Part shown: in pieces, positions 45,882-55,063 of the stretch | How positions within the stretch are numbered: position 1 is the first letter of the stretch | Layout: every line of letters begins with the position of its first letter | NCBI RefSeq assembly: GCF_020026915.1 | Contig: NZ_JAINUY010000001.1 | Location: 744,001 to 808,000 of the forward strand | DNA: 64,000 nt | Source: Flavobacterium potami | GTDB lineage: Bacteria; Bacteroidota; Bacteroidia; Flavobacteriales; Flavobacteriaceae | Direction: 5' to 3' | Notes under the pieces: model-generated | Told to the model about the DNA's origin: nothing | The model's database searches: none | The model's input: the letters and a program-made list of their open reading frames with translations, nothing else | Program-made: the position numbers and the translations under genes

Positions 45882-45983
45882 TTATTCCCAGTTAAAGAGA
45901 ACAAAACCAGTCACAACCGCTCCTATAGAGAGCAGAAGGAAATAAGTTAATAGGCCGTAATTTCTAAAAAAGGCATCCATCAT
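45882..45983 (-). CDS. Possible 33-residue membrane protein
   Basis: ATG at 45981-45983 on the minus strand opens MMDAFFRNYG, then one hydrophobic helix (LLTYFLLLSIGAVVTGFVLF) ending NWE. It is too short for routine gene finding but has the look of a real one-helix protein. The rest of 45808-46403 is AT-rich and empty. Confidence 0.4.
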   Translation of the reverse strand: MMDAFFRNYGLLTYFLLLSIGAVVTGFVLFNWE

Positions 45984-46403
45984 CCAATTGGTTTATATCA
46001 AATTTCGGCATATCATTAATTTTTCTTCTTACATAATTTGTACTAGTTCTTACAAGATTTTCCAAAGATGAGAATTGGTCATAGTAATTGATTACTCTCC
46101 TGAAATGGCTTTGGACCAAAGCTGGTCTCCAGAAAAAGAACGGAGACAGTAAAATAAAAAGCTTGTAGAAAGAAAATTGGAAGCATACTATGCCTATTGG
46201 GCTTTCTTGCGCGTGCCAATGACGAACCCTCTAGGCTCATTCACTAACATAAAATTGTCTGCAGGTTATTGCCAAGATGTGATGCGGAGCGGGGATCATA
46301 CCTGAACAACAGTGTTTTATCTGTAAGAATTTAAGATGATCCTGTAAAATTAATGCCTTAAATTATAGTTACTTAGCTATCACTTAATTTTAAAAAGGAC
46401 ATC

Positions 46404-47570
46404 ATGAAAGCAGCAGTTATTCACGGACCTGGTTCGATTAAATATGATACGGTAGAAGATCCAAAAATCATAGCACAGGATGATATTATTCTAAAAGTTA
46501 CTTCCACGGCAATATGCGGATCGGATCTGCATATTTATTCTGGTGCCATGCCAACAACTCCCATGGTGCTTGGCCATGAATTTATGGGTATTGTGGAGGA
46601 AACGGGCTCGGCTGTCACCCACCTGAAAAGAGGGGACCGAGTTGTGGTTCCTTTCCCGATTGCCTGCGGGAATTGTTTTTTCTGCAATCACGATGTTCCG
46701 GGCAACTGTGAGCACAGCAACCCCGAACATTACGGTCCTGAGGGTGGAATTCTCACAGAGAAAGGCGGGGCACTTTTCGGTTATACAGACCTCTATGGCG
46801 GGTATGACGGAGGTCAAGCACAGTATGTGCGCGTACCATATGCCAATTACGGACCCAGAGTTGTTCCTGAAGATCTAAGTGATGAGCAGCTTCTTTTTCT
46901 AACCGACATATTCCCGACAGGCTATACCGGGGTGGACTGGGGGGAAGTCAAGGGCGGGGAAACCGTAGCGATATTTGGTTCGGGACCTGTTGGTATCATG
47001 GCGGCCAAAAGCGCCTGGCTTAGAGGCGCGGCGCAGGTCATTGTAGTTGACACACTTCGGTTTAGACTCGATAAAGCTAAAGCTACAGCGGGCTGTACCA
47101 CAATTCTATGGCAGAATGGGCCTAAAGATGTTGTTGAACAGATCCGTTCTCTTACAAATGGCCGCGGCGCAGATGTCTGCATTGACGCGGTTGGATTTGA
47201 ACCGGACCGTAATTTAGCTGACCGTATTAAGGCAACCATCAATTTCGAAAAAGGATCAACAAAAGTTTTAGAAGCCTGCATGAGCGCCGTAAGAAGAAGC
47301 GGAATTGTTTCTGTTTTGGGTGTTTATCCTGTCAACTATGATAATTTTCCGATAGGACAGTTTTTTGATAAAGGGATAATCCTAAAAGGAGGGCAGGCTC
47401 CGGCTCACAAACACATTGATAAACTTTTAGAATATGTGGTTCAGGGAAAGGTGAAGCTAGAAGACATTATAACGCACAGACTGCCGTTGAGTGAGATTTC
47501 ACATGCTTACGATATTTTCAAAAAACGTGAAGACGGATGTGTAAAAGTAGTACTTGATCCGTGGAAATAG
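46404..47570 (+). CDS. Zinc-dependent alcohol dehydrogenase (formaldehyde-dehydrogenase-like)
   Basis: A 388-residue medium-chain dehydrogenase with catalytic-zinc ligands in AICGSDLHIYSG and LGHEFMG, the structural-zinc cluster CGNCFFCNHDVPGNC, the NAD motif FGSGPVGIMAAKSA and the long form typical of glutathione-independent formaldehyde dehydrogenases (GGYDGGQAQYVRVPYAN, then DAVGFEPD). It probably oxidises aldehydes or secondary alcohols with NAD+. It stands alone, with an SDR and a DUF892 gene nearby. Confidence 0.92.
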   Translation: MKAAVIHGPGSIKYDTVEDPKIIAQDDIILKVTSTAICGSDLHIYSGAMPTTPMVLGHEFMGIVEETGSAVTHLKRGDRVVVPFPIACGNCFFCNHDVPGNCEHSNPEHYGPEGGILTEKGGALFGYTDLYGGYDGGQAQYVRVPYANYGPRVVPEDLSDEQLLFLTDIFPTGYTGVDWGEVKGGETVAIFGSGPVGIMAAKSAWLRGAAQVIVVDTLRFRLDKAKATAGCTTILWQNGPKDVVEQIRSLTNGRGADVCIDAVGFEPDRNLADRIKATINFEKGSTKVLEACMSAVRRSGIVSVLGVYPVNYDNFPIGQFFDKGIILKGGQAPAHKHIDKLLEYVVQGKVKLEDIITHRLPLSEISHAYDIFKKREDGCVKVVLDPWK

Positions 47571-47714
47571 AAATAATTCTTCAACGCGTCATGCTTATTA
47601 TATCTAAAAACCGATTGCGTTAAATATAATTATCGCTCTGGTTATTAATTGTTTAAAGTACTAAATCTGTAAATACTTCATTTAATGATATAACGATCTC
47701 AACTTTTAAGATAT

Positions 47715-47722
47715 TAACTTTG
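47715..47722 (+). promoter_or_regulatory. -7 promoter box for the 47750 lipoprotein
   Basis: TAACTTTG, a full match to TAnnTTTG, 28 bases before the ATG. Confidence 0.5.
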
Positions 47723-47749
47723 AGGTTATTGAAACTAAAATAGGACATT

Positions 47750-48037
47750 ATGAAAACAATATTAAAAACTTCATTCCTTACACTGATCTTTACCCTGGTG
47801 CTATCTTGTAAAAACAATCAGAATTCCAGCACAGATCCATACGCAGATGAAACAGATTCAACGCAGGCAGCTGTTGACAGCATTGGAGCTGACTCGGATA
47901 CGACCCGTACAAGTACAAATGGAACAACTGGTGCTACCGGCGAGGGTTCGACTGGTTCTGGTTCGGATGGAACTACGCAAAAAGGGACTACAACCATAAA
48001 CAAAGATTCAACATCTAACAGTAAAGGCAGTAAATAG
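47750..48037 (+). CDS. Small Thr/Gly/Ser-rich lipoprotein
   Basis: A 95-residue protein with a lipoprotein signal (LVLSC, Cys20), then KNNQNSS, an Asp/Thr/Ser stretch (YADETDSTQAAVDS) and a low-complexity tail of Gly-Ser-Thr (GATGEGSTGSGSDGTTQKG). It is a likely paralogue of the 41969 lipoprotein (shared YAD motif and Asp-Thr pattern). Probably disordered and exposed on the outer membrane. A good promoter box lies at 47715 and a terminator at 48069. Confidence 0.75.
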   Translation: MKTILKTSFLTLIFTLVLSCKNNQNSSTDPYADETDSTQAAVDSIGADSDTTRTSTNGTTGATGEGSTGSGSDGTTQKGTTTINKDSTSNSKGSK

Positions 48038-48068
48038 CTGCCAAGGTTGATTATTTATATTTCTATTT

Positions 48069-48097
48069 AAACCTGCATCCTGTTTGGATGCAGGTTT
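48069..48097 (+). terminator. Terminator after the 47750 lipoprotein
   Basis: Stem AAACCTGCATCC / GGATGCAGGTTT with TGTTT loop and T-run. Confidence 0.92.
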
Positions 48098-48451
48098 TTT
48101 TGTGTGCACAATCCTTCTATCTTTTGGAATTTAAACGTTTAAAAAAATCGTGCATCCATGGTGCTTGCTGCCACATTTTATGCTTCTTATAGTTTTTCTC
48201 ACACATAGTAAGCGCGACGGCGGTTTCAAGTAAAGTGGTTCTTCAAAATACTAGCAGCCTTTAGTGTTTTTTAAGTGTAATAGGTTCGAATAATTATTGG
48301 CAGCTTTTGTTTCCGATGTATTAGTTCGCGTCTGTAACCTGCTGATTTATATTGCTATGAGGTTTGAATACTGTAAGATATAACGGATCATTATGTAAGG
48401 CTCTCTGTTGATGGCTTTGTAAATTTGGATATAATATTAAATTAAAAAATT
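48098..48451. other. Intergenic leader of the DUF892 gene
   Basis: No gene. A full-match -7 box TAAATTTG lies at 48420-48427, 25 bases before the ATG of the DUF892 gene. Nothing else stands out. Confidence 0.45.
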
Positions 48452-49075
48452 ATGGCAACTACAGCAAAAAAAACTACGGCGGATAAAGCAAAAAGTACGG
48501 CATCCAAAAGTACTGCATCAAGAAATACTGCAAAAACAGCATCTAAGAGCGCAGACGGAAAAGTAAAAGCAAAATCGACTGCTGCCGATGGACTAAGAGA
48601 ACTATTTGTAGATTCATTGAAAGATATTTACTGGGCAGAAAAAGCCCTGACTAAAGCATTGCCAAAAATGGCTAAGAACTCCACTTCCGAGAACCTGGTA
48701 ACTGCTATCAACGATCATCTTAGCGTTACAGAAGAACAGGTTAAAAGACTGGAGCAGGTTTTTTCTTTAATTGGCGAGAAGGCTGCGGCCAAGAAATGCG
48801 ACGCAATGGAAGGACTTATCAAGGAAGGAGAAAGCATTATGGAAGAAACCGAAGCAGGACCTGTTCGTGACGCAGGAATCATAGCAGCGTCTCAGAAAAT
48901 AGAGCATTACGAGATTGCAACATACGGTACATTGGCAGCTTTTGCTACTACACTTGGCGAAGATGATGCGGTACTGCTGCTGGAGAAAACATTGGCGGAG
49001 GAAAAAGAAGCAGATACACTGCTTACCGAGGCAGCCTATAATACCATTAATTTTGATGCAAACGAGGAAGATTAG
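48452..49075 (+). CDS. DUF892 (YciE/YciF-type) ferritin-like protein with basic tail
   Basis: A 207-residue protein. Residues 1-45 are Lys/Ala/Thr/Ser repeats (KKTTADKAKSTASKSTASRN) like a histone H1 tail. Residues ~50-207 form a four-helix DUF892 domain: LRELFVDSLKDIYWAEKALTKALPKMA, then ITAINDHLSVTEEQVKRLEQVF-like text and KIEHYEIATYGTLAAFA with acidic/His metal ligands. Family members are ferritin-like and stress-induced. The basic tail suggests DNA contact, perhaps for protection in a Dps-like manner; this is inference. Confidence 0.9.
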   Translation: MATTAKKTTADKAKSTASKSTASRNTAKTASKSADGKVKAKSTAADGLRELFVDSLKDIYWAEKALTKALPKMAKNSTSENLVTAINDHLSVTEEQVKRLEQVFSLIGEKAAAKKCDAMEGLIKEGESIMEETEAGPVRDAGIIAASQKIEHYEIATYGTLAAFATTLGEDDAVLLLEKTLAEEKEADTLLTEAAYNTINFDANEED

Positions 49076-49097
49076 GCCTAGGAATAATATAAAAGTT

Positions 49098-49120
49098 GGC
49101 CTGTACTGTGAGTACGGGCC
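49098..49120 (+). terminator. Terminator after the DUF892 gene
   Basis: Stem GGCCTGTACT / AGTACGGGCC (one G-T pair) and T-run. The following 49121-49399 shows no gene. Confidence 0.88.
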
Positions 49121-49399
49121 TTTTTTATAAGCGTTACTAGTATGCAGATTACCTAAAGTTCAGATCAGGTATTGTAATCCGGTTAATAAATACAAATACA
49201 GTACCTCGCAGGTTATATAATCTACAGCTCATCGAAAGGAAGGTGAAATTTACAGGTCAGGCCTGCAGTCAGCTTATATTATTTGTATTAAGAACTTATA
49301 AGAGATGGCCAGCTGATGCAAGTTTTGGAGTACTGTTTTTTTTCATATATGATATTATATTTATTTTTATTATGCAACATTTAAAAATTACAAGAATAA

Positions 49400-49633
49400 A
49401 TGAAAGATTTATTAGAGAAATTTGAAAACGATTTGAAAATACATCTCGAAAGTACTTTTGCTTCGTCCAATCAGGAAGATCCGATCAGAAAGTTGGACGA
49501 AACAGAAAAGACTGTCTTTGATTACGTCGACAATTACCTTTTGGAATCTTCCCTTATCGCCAAAGATGTAGAAAGATCTGTACAGCTGATTTTGGACGAA
49601 TTTGCTAAATCAAAGATTAAATACATCCAATAA
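49400..49633 (+). CDS. Small soluble protein of unknown function
   Basis: A 77-residue acidic helical protein (MKDLLEKFENDLKIHLES, then FDYVDNYLLESSLIAKDVERS). No signal or membrane part. Codon use and the clean start support a real gene. No family recognised. The 267 bases after it contain an imperfect hairpin at 49635-49669 without T-run and no gene. Confidence 0.55.
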   Translation: MKDLLEKFENDLKIHLESTFASSNQEDPIRKLDETEKTVFDYVDNYLLESSLIAKDVERSVQLILDEFAKSKIKYIQ

Positions 49634-49900
49634 CCGACGAGGAAATTTAGTTTATAAAAATTTTCGTCCTGTCTCACTATCTAGTACTGCCGCTGAGAAC
49701 TCAATTCTGCCTGCCAGACCCATTTTACCCATTCCAATCCTACTTGAATTTTCCCATCTGCTGTAAATCCTATAAGTATTAGAGCATATCTTGTAATTGA
49801 TTACTATTTATTGGTAATACTTTTGGATATGCAAATCAAGACTAATATTCTCATTTTAAAGTATTTGAGCAGCTATTGATAACTAATTAATTTACGCTAT

Positions 49901-51067
49901 ATGAAAACGAAATACCAGTTTACTGCATTTCTATGTGTGATGGGGCTGCTTTCCTACGGCCAGAAAGGCATACCTCCTAAAGAAGATACCAAGAAAGTGA
50001 CCATTACCAATTTCCCTACCCATCTTGAGTACAGTTCCTCACTCGCATCGGGCCTTAAAACGGCAAATGGCTGGCAGGCGACCCCTGCCGCGATGGGACT
50101 TGGAAAACCAAGGATGCTGTATATCGGCAAAAAAGGCCAGCTCTATGTTACAAGACGCGATGCGGGAGATGTGCTGATGCTGACCGATACCAACAACGAC
50201 GGCAGGTTTGACGATATGACACGTGTAGCTGATTTTCCAGGAGTACACGGCATTACGGCCAAAGATGATTTTATGTACCTGTGCAATAACAACAAAGTAC
50301 TTAGATATGCATTAAATGCTGATGGAACTTTGGGCAAGGCCGCCGATACGCTGATTAAAGATCTGCCGAGCGGCGGGCAGCATGCGAACCGCACGATGGA
50401 TTTCGGGCCTGACGGCAAATTGTATATCTCAGTGGGAAGCGTCTGCAACGACTGTAAGGAAAGCGATAAGGAAACTGCCGCCATGCTGCAGGTGGACCCG
50501 CAGACTTGGAAAAGAACGCTTTATGCGTCAGGGCTTCGAAATACCATCGGTTTTGACTGGCAGCCTCAGACCAAAGAAATGTGGGGTGTGGACAATGGCG
50601 GAGACACTAAAGGAGACGACTGGCCTCCCGAAGAATTAAATAAGATTATTATGGGAGGCAATTACGGATTTCCTTTCGCCTACGGCAAGAAGGAAGTGGA
50701 TCAGAGCAGGGAAGACCCTGTGGGCAATACCAAGGAGGGCTGGGTCAAACCTACTCAGGCATCTATACTGGATTTCCCGGCGCACAGCGCCCCTATTGCT
50801 TTTGCATTTTTCGACAGCGGTAAAAATAAAGGAGATGCACTGGTGTGCTGGCACGGCTCATGGAACAGACAAAATCCGAGCGGTTACAAAGTGGAACGCA
50901 TCAAATTTGACAGCAAGGGCAATCCCACAGGGTCTGAAGATTTCTTAACGGGATTTTTAATCGGCAGCGAACGGTTCGGCAGACCCGCAGGACTGGCGAT
51001 CGGTTCTGATGTGGTTTATATATCAGATGATGCAAATGGTATTATTTATGCACTCAAACAAAAATAA
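49901..51067 (+). CDS. Secreted PQQ-type sugar (sorbosone-like) dehydrogenase
   Basis: A 388-residue protein with a signal peptide (residues 1-20, LLSYGQ) and a six-bladed propeller of the sugar/sorbosone dehydrogenase type: GKPRMLYIGKKGQLYVTRR, HGITAKDDFMYLCN, GGQHANRTMDFGPDGKLYISVGS in parts, GLRNTIGFDWQPQTKEMWGVDNGGD and HGSWNRQNPSGYKVERI. It would oxidise sugars or alcohols in the periplasm with PQQ if that cofactor is available. Two bases separate it from the next gene, so the three genes 49901-53159 form an operon. Confidence 0.9.
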   Translation: MKTKYQFTAFLCVMGLLSYGQKGIPPKEDTKKVTITNFPTHLEYSSSLASGLKTANGWQATPAAMGLGKPRMLYIGKKGQLYVTRRDAGDVLMLTDTNNDGRFDDMTRVADFPGVHGITAKDDFMYLCNNNKVLRYALNADGTLGKAADTLIKDLPSGGQHANRTMDFGPDGKLYISVGSVCNDCKESDKETAAMLQVDPQTWKRTLYASGLRNTIGFDWQPQTKEMWGVDNGGDTKGDDWPPEELNKIIMGGNYGFPFAYGKKEVDQSREDPVGNTKEGWVKPTQASILDFPAHSAPIAFAFFDSGKNKGDALVCWHGSWNRQNPSGYKVERIKFDSKGNPTGSEDFLTGFLIGSERFGRPAGLAIGSDVVYISDDANGIIYALKQK

Positions 51068-51069
51068 AG

Positions 51070-52029
51070 ATGAAAAAATATATTATACTACTGTTAGCAG
51101 CCCAGTTAACGTGGGCTCAGCAGCCAACAAAACGCATTGAATTTGAAGCGCCTGAAAGTTATCCCGAGGGAGTGGCTTTCGATAAGGCTGCCAATGTGTT
51201 TTATGTATCCTCGGCAAGATTGGGTACCGTTGGAAAAGTTACCAAAGAGGGCAGGTATTCGGAATTTTATGCCGATAAAACCCTTAAATCAACCTACGGG
51301 CTGAAGGTGCATCCCGACGGAAAAAGGCTTTTTGTCTGTGCAGGCGATGCCAACTATAGCAAATTCAGCACGCCTGATACCAAAAAGAAAATGGCAAGGC
51401 TTCTTATCCTTGACCTTAAAACAGGTAAGAAATTAAATGATATTGATCTGGGCGGGTTTATTGCTGGAGAACATTTTCCTAATGACCTGGCTTTTGACAA
51501 AGAAGGGAATGCTTATATCACGGATAGTTATGCATACGCTGTGTATAAAGTGGATGCAAAAGGAACAGCGTCAGTATTCAGCACAAACGAACTGCTTAAA
51601 ACAGCAGGAGTTGGACCCAATGGAATTGTTTATCATCCGGAAGGTTTTCTGCTGGTAGCAAACAATGGGAAAGGAGCACTTATAAAATTGCCGATTTCAA
51701 ATCCCAATAGCGGGACAAAGGTAAAAATAGAGCAGTTCTTTCCAAGCGCAGACGGTATGCTTTTAAATGACAATTCCACTTTGACACTAGTGCAGAATGG
51801 AGGAGTAAACAAAATATTCAAGATTAAAAGCATCGATAATTGGACTACGGCAGAGGTTTCGGAATCCACTTCTGTAGAAGACCGTTTTGCCTTTCCTTCT
51901 ACTGCGGCTGTTTCGGGCAGTGAAACCTGGATCATGAATGCGAATTTCAGCGAACTTACTGAAGGTAATAACGTACCATCAAAAAAGTTTTCCCTGCAGC
52001 AGGCCGTGTTTGCTCCTGTAAAAAAATAA
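51070..52029 (+). CDS. Secreted SMP-30/gluconolactonase-like beta-propeller protein
   Basis: A 319-residue protein with a signal peptide (residues 1-16, LTWAQ) and the SMP-30/NHL-type propeller: SYPEGVAFDKAANVFYVSSA, STYGLKVHPDGKRLFVCAGD, HFPNDLAFDKEGNAYITDSYAYAVYKV in parts and GPNGIVYHPEGFLLVANNG. Such proteins are lactonases or binding propellers. Directly after a sugar dehydrogenase it could hydrolyse the lactone that enzyme makes, which is a reasonable inference. Confidence 0.85.
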   Translation: MKKYIILLLAAQLTWAQQPTKRIEFEAPESYPEGVAFDKAANVFYVSSARLGTVGKVTKEGRYSEFYADKTLKSTYGLKVHPDGKRLFVCAGDANYSKFSTPDTKKKMARLLILDLKTGKKLNDIDLGGFIAGEHFPNDLAFDKEGNAYITDSYAYAVYKVDAKGTASVFSTNELLKTAGVGPNGIVYHPEGFLLVANNGKGALIKLPISNPNSGTKVKIEQFFPSADGMLLNDNSTLTLVQNGGVNKIFKIKSIDNWTTAEVSESTSVEDRFAFPSTAAVSGSETWIMNANFSELTEGNNVPSKKFSLQQAVFAPVKK

Positions 52030-52058
52030 AAGATTAAAAAAACAATAATATACCATAC

Positions 52059-53159
52059 ATGATAAAGTATATTCCTTACAGTGATTCGATCGAAGTTATA
52101 CAGCCCGACGAACAGGAGATCAGCCAGAAAATTATAGATTCGATGGCAAGGGTTAACCGCCTGATGTACGAGAAATACCGACATGCCATACGCGATGCGC
52201 ATGCCAAAAGCCATGCTGTATTGAAAGGCGAGCTTAAGGTATATGATAACCTGCCCGAACATCTGGCACAGGGGTTGTTTGCCAAGGCCAGAACCTATCC
52301 AGTAATTGTGCGCTTATCAACGGCGCAGGGCTCCATCGTACCCGATAAAATGTCAGCATTCAGGGGTATGGCCATAAAAGTAATCGGAGTGGAAGGAGAA
52401 AAGCTGCTGCCAGAACTCTCAGACGCCGTGACCCAGGACTTCCTTATGGTAAATTATCCTGTCATTCCAACCGGAACGATAAAGGAATACCTCAAGATGC
52501 AGGAGGGGCTGGAAAAGCAGGCCGACAGCGGGGAGCTCTTTCAGGAAATCGCGCAGAAGGCCGCTGTCGGGGTGCAGAATGTACTTGCCGCAGTAGGTCT
52601 TGCTGATGATACCAATCAATTGAGCGCACCGGGACCGCATATCCTTGGGGATACTTATTTCAGTATGGCAGCACTGCGTTTTGGGGATTATGTGGCCAAA
52701 ATAAATGTTAAGCCGCTTTCGGATAATGTAAAGGAATTAGCGGGGAAGAAAATTGATAAGGATATTATCGACGCAGATGAGCACGCTTTTTTAACAAAAA
52801 TTGTTGCTGATTTTTTCCAGTCTGCTACAGCGGAATATGAAATCGGCGCACAGCTCTGCACCGATTTGGAAATCATGCCCGTGGAAGACGGATCCGTGCA
52901 GTGGCCCGAGGACCAGAGTCCTTATCAGCCTGTTGGTAAAATTACTTTTCATCCGCAGCAAACTTTCAGTCCCGAGCGCCGTGTGTATGCAGACGACACG
53001 TTGAGTTTTAATCCGTTTCACAGTCTGGCTGATCACCGTCCGCTGGGCAATATTATGCGAGTGAGACAACTGGCCTATGAAACTTCAAGCCGCTACAGGC
53101 ACCATATGAATGCTAAGGCAAGGATAGAACCAGTCAGCATTGACCAGCTGCCAGATTAA
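52059..53159 (+). CDS. Catalase-family haem protein (SrpA-like)
   Basis: A 366-residue protein of the minimal catalase group: HAKSHAVLKGELKVYDNLP (distal His region), PVIVRLSTAQGSIVPDKMSAFRGMAIKV in parts, VTQDFLMVNYPV, then SFNPFHSLADHRPLGNIMRVR and a C-terminal YETSSRYRHHMNA. It lacks a signal peptide. It is likely to break down peroxides or use them to oxidise organic substrates. Third gene of an operon with the sugar dehydrogenase and SMP-30-like genes, whose redox chemistry may produce peroxide. Confidence 0.87.
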   Translation: MIKYIPYSDSIEVIQPDEQEISQKIIDSMARVNRLMYEKYRHAIRDAHAKSHAVLKGELKVYDNLPEHLAQGLFAKARTYPVIVRLSTAQGSIVPDKMSAFRGMAIKVIGVEGEKLLPELSDAVTQDFLMVNYPVIPTGTIKEYLKMQEGLEKQADSGELFQEIAQKAAVGVQNVLAAVGLADDTNQLSAPGPHILGDTYFSMAALRFGDYVAKINVKPLSDNVKELAGKKIDKDIIDADEHAFLTKIVADFFQSATAEYEIGAQLCTDLEIMPVEDGSVQWPEDQSPYQPVGKITFHPQQTFSPERRVYADDTLSFNPFHSLADHRPLGNIMRVRQLAYETSSRYRHHMNAKARIEPVSIDQLPD

Positions 53160-53188
53160 TTGCCGCCCTGTAAAATAATAGATTAAAA

Positions 53189-53220
53189 AAGCCTGCGAGA
53201 TGATTACATTACGCAGGCTT
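53189..53220. terminator. Bidirectional terminator
   Basis: Stem AAGCCTGCG / CGCAGGCTT between the converging catalase-family and acidic-protein genes. Confidence 0.85.
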
Positions 53221-53255
53221 ATATACTTTGGTCATCCTCGGAAAAAGTAATATCT

Positions 53256-53480
53256 TTAATCCTCATCATCTTCATCTGCCTCAGATTCATCTAAAGTTCT
53301 TCTGTCGGCATCGTCATGATCCAGTTCGGTAGGCTGGTGGTCGGCAGACCTTTCGTCTTTATAATGCTGGTTCACGCCAGGATCGGTATGTTCCATGGTT
53401 TCGGACTGGATGGATTCTTCCCCCATATGATACAGACTGTCGTCCTGACGGTAAGTATCGTAGTTTTCTTGTGGTATCAT
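53256..53480 (-). CDS. Small acidic disordered protein
   Basis: A 74-residue hydrophilic protein (MIPQENYDTYRQDDSLYHMG, ending ADRRTLDESEADEDDED) with many Asp, Glu, His and Gln and no hydrophobic core. It lies head-on to the catalase-family operon. Its style matches the 54211 protein. A TAACTTTA box upstream is one base off the -7 consensus. Function unknown; a stress hydrophilin is possible. Confidence 0.6.
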   Translation of the reverse strand: MIPQENYDTYRQDDSLYHMGEESIQSETMEHTDPGVNQHYKDERSADHQPTELDHDDADRRTLDESEADEDDED

Positions 53481-53786
53481 AATGTTAAAATTAGATAGTT
53501 AATAAATGCTACTTTATCTGCAGTCTTTTCTTTTCTTGTAATTTAAAGAGCAGTAAAGTTACGGTAGAAAGAGCCGGACTATATTACAGTCTGTATCTGT
53601 TTAATTACATTATTTTCAGATTATTATTGTTTTTACTGTCAGCCAATTAAATGCAAAGGTCATTCCTGTGCGCACTGTAGCACGCATCCTGATGGGGAAA
53701 GGACGTATTAAAAGGATGCAATACAAGAATGCAGACTCAGAAACTGTTATAAGGCGACTGAGAGCTGCCAAGCTTTCCTGCATTCA
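53481..53786. other. Intergenic region
   Basis: Leader of the acidic protein gene; no further frame or strong hairpin. Confidence 0.4.
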
Positions 53787-53942
53787 TTAATTTTTTGAAA
53801 CAGCAAGTGAGTCGTTTTTGATTATATAATTTTCTTTGCTGTTCGAGGCATCATTTTCATCTTCGCATAGTGCTTCACAGCTGATGTGCAGCGCCGCCAT
53901 TAAAACCGATAGTATCACAACTTTGGAAAATAGTGCTTTCAT
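53787..53942 (-). CDS. Small lipoprotein (51 residues)
   Basis: The start is set at the ATG at 53940-53942 (MKALFSKVVILSVLMAAL). A lipobox LHISC puts the Cys at residue 22, followed by a short polar tail with a second Cys (EALCEDENDASNS). Longer starts upstream add non-signal residues. Function unknown. Confidence 0.55.
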   Translation of the reverse strand: MKALFSKVVILSVLMAALHISCEALCEDENDASNSKENYIIKNDSLAVSKN

Positions 53943-54164
53943 AAACATTTGTTTTTTGGTTAGCTTAAAATGTACTTGACTCAATAAAAATAAAGTACGC
54001 TCAAAATCCTGTTCTTACATTTTTTTTGCCCTTTGTTATATAATTTTAAGCAGCTAGGATGTATGTGATAATTCAGCAATATAGGCTGATTGGCAATAGG
54101 CAGATTATTAAATGGATGGAGTACCCGGCTGTCTGATGCGGTTATAAAAGGAAATCACATAAAA
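53943..54164. other. Intergenic region
   Basis: AT-rich; no gene seen. Confidence 0.4.
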
Positions 54165-54188
54165 AAAACCGTTATTGGTAACGGTTTT
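54165..54188 (-). terminator. Terminator of the acidic-protein gene
   Basis: Stem AAAACCGTTA / TAACGGTTTT, T-run on the minus strand, just after the stop at 54211. Confidence 0.88.
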
Positions 54189-54210
54189 ATATGGAAAAAA
54201 AATAAGAGTA

Positions 54211-54783
54211 TTAAAATTTTCGCTGGGATGGTCTGTAATTGTGGACTGCACCATTATCTGTTTCATCTCGGACGCGTTCATCTTCTTTAAGCTCCTCGTT
54301 GCCAAGTTCCCCAATTTCAAATTCCTTGTTTACGGGATTATCGTGATCGGGTTCAATGGTTTCAAAGCCGCCGTTTTGAGTTTCATCACTCTGGGGCGCA
54401 TCAATGTCAGTTTCAAAACCTTCAGAAGGATCATTATTTATAAGATCCTCTTCAATGTCCTTCTCGGTTATATCTTTGGATCCGCTGTCGGATTCATTAT
54501 CAAGATTTTCTGAATCGTATGGATTACTGTCTTTATCACTGTCCTGCACGTCTGAATTGCGGACTTTTAATTTCTGCTGCTCCGCGTCTGAAGGTTTTTG
54601 TTGATCGGAACTGCTGCCGATCTCTTCCGTGCTCAGATCATCTGCATAATCGGGTTCGGCATTCTCTGTAAACGGGTGGGCGTCAGGGGAGGCAGTTTTC
54701 TGCTGTCCCTGCTTGCCTAATGCTGTATTTTGGAAATTTTTGTCATCCTGACGCTCATTTTCCTTTGTATCTGTTTTCATCAC
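54211..54783 (-). CDS. Long acidic disordered protein
   Basis: A 190-residue protein of very low complexity, rich in Asp, Glu, Ser, Asn and Gln (ENLDNESDSGSKDITEKDIEED; EEIGSSSDQQKPSDAEQQ). It has no hydrophobic core, signal or membrane segment. A TAATTTTG -7 box lies at 54875-54882 on the minus strand. Together with the 53256 and DUF3606 proteins it looks like a hydrophilin-type stress protein, which is inference. Confidence 0.65.
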   Translation of the reverse strand: MMKTDTKENERQDDKNFQNTALGKQGQQKTASPDAHPFTENAEPDYADDLSTEEIGSSSDQQKPSDAEQQKLKVRNSDVQDSDKDSNPYDSENLDNESDSGSKDITEKDIEEDLINNDPSEGFETDIDAPQSDETQNGGFETIEPDHDNPVNKEFEIGELGNEELKEDERVRDETDNGAVHNYRPSQRKF

Positions 54784-55063
54784 ATTATATTTTTAAATTA
54801 ATTTTTTGCTGTCGTCTGTCGCTAAGAGATTGTCCCGCAGGGAGGATCGTTGCGGCCGTGTAATTCTTTCTTACCAAAATTATAGCGGAGAGGTACAATT
54901 TTCTTTACAGAATAATGAATTCCAGTTATAAAATAGCTATCAGACAAGCAGGCAGATCCAATATCATACGGGTAAATGCTTCAAATACTGATATGCAGCA
55001 TAGCTGCTGCATCAAGCTGCTTTGCTGCAAACAATAATTCTCTCGAAAAGAACATTTGTGACA

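Noticed and set aside
49635..49669. GACGA...TCGTC hairpin as terminator
   Set aside because: Imperfect stem and no T-run after it.
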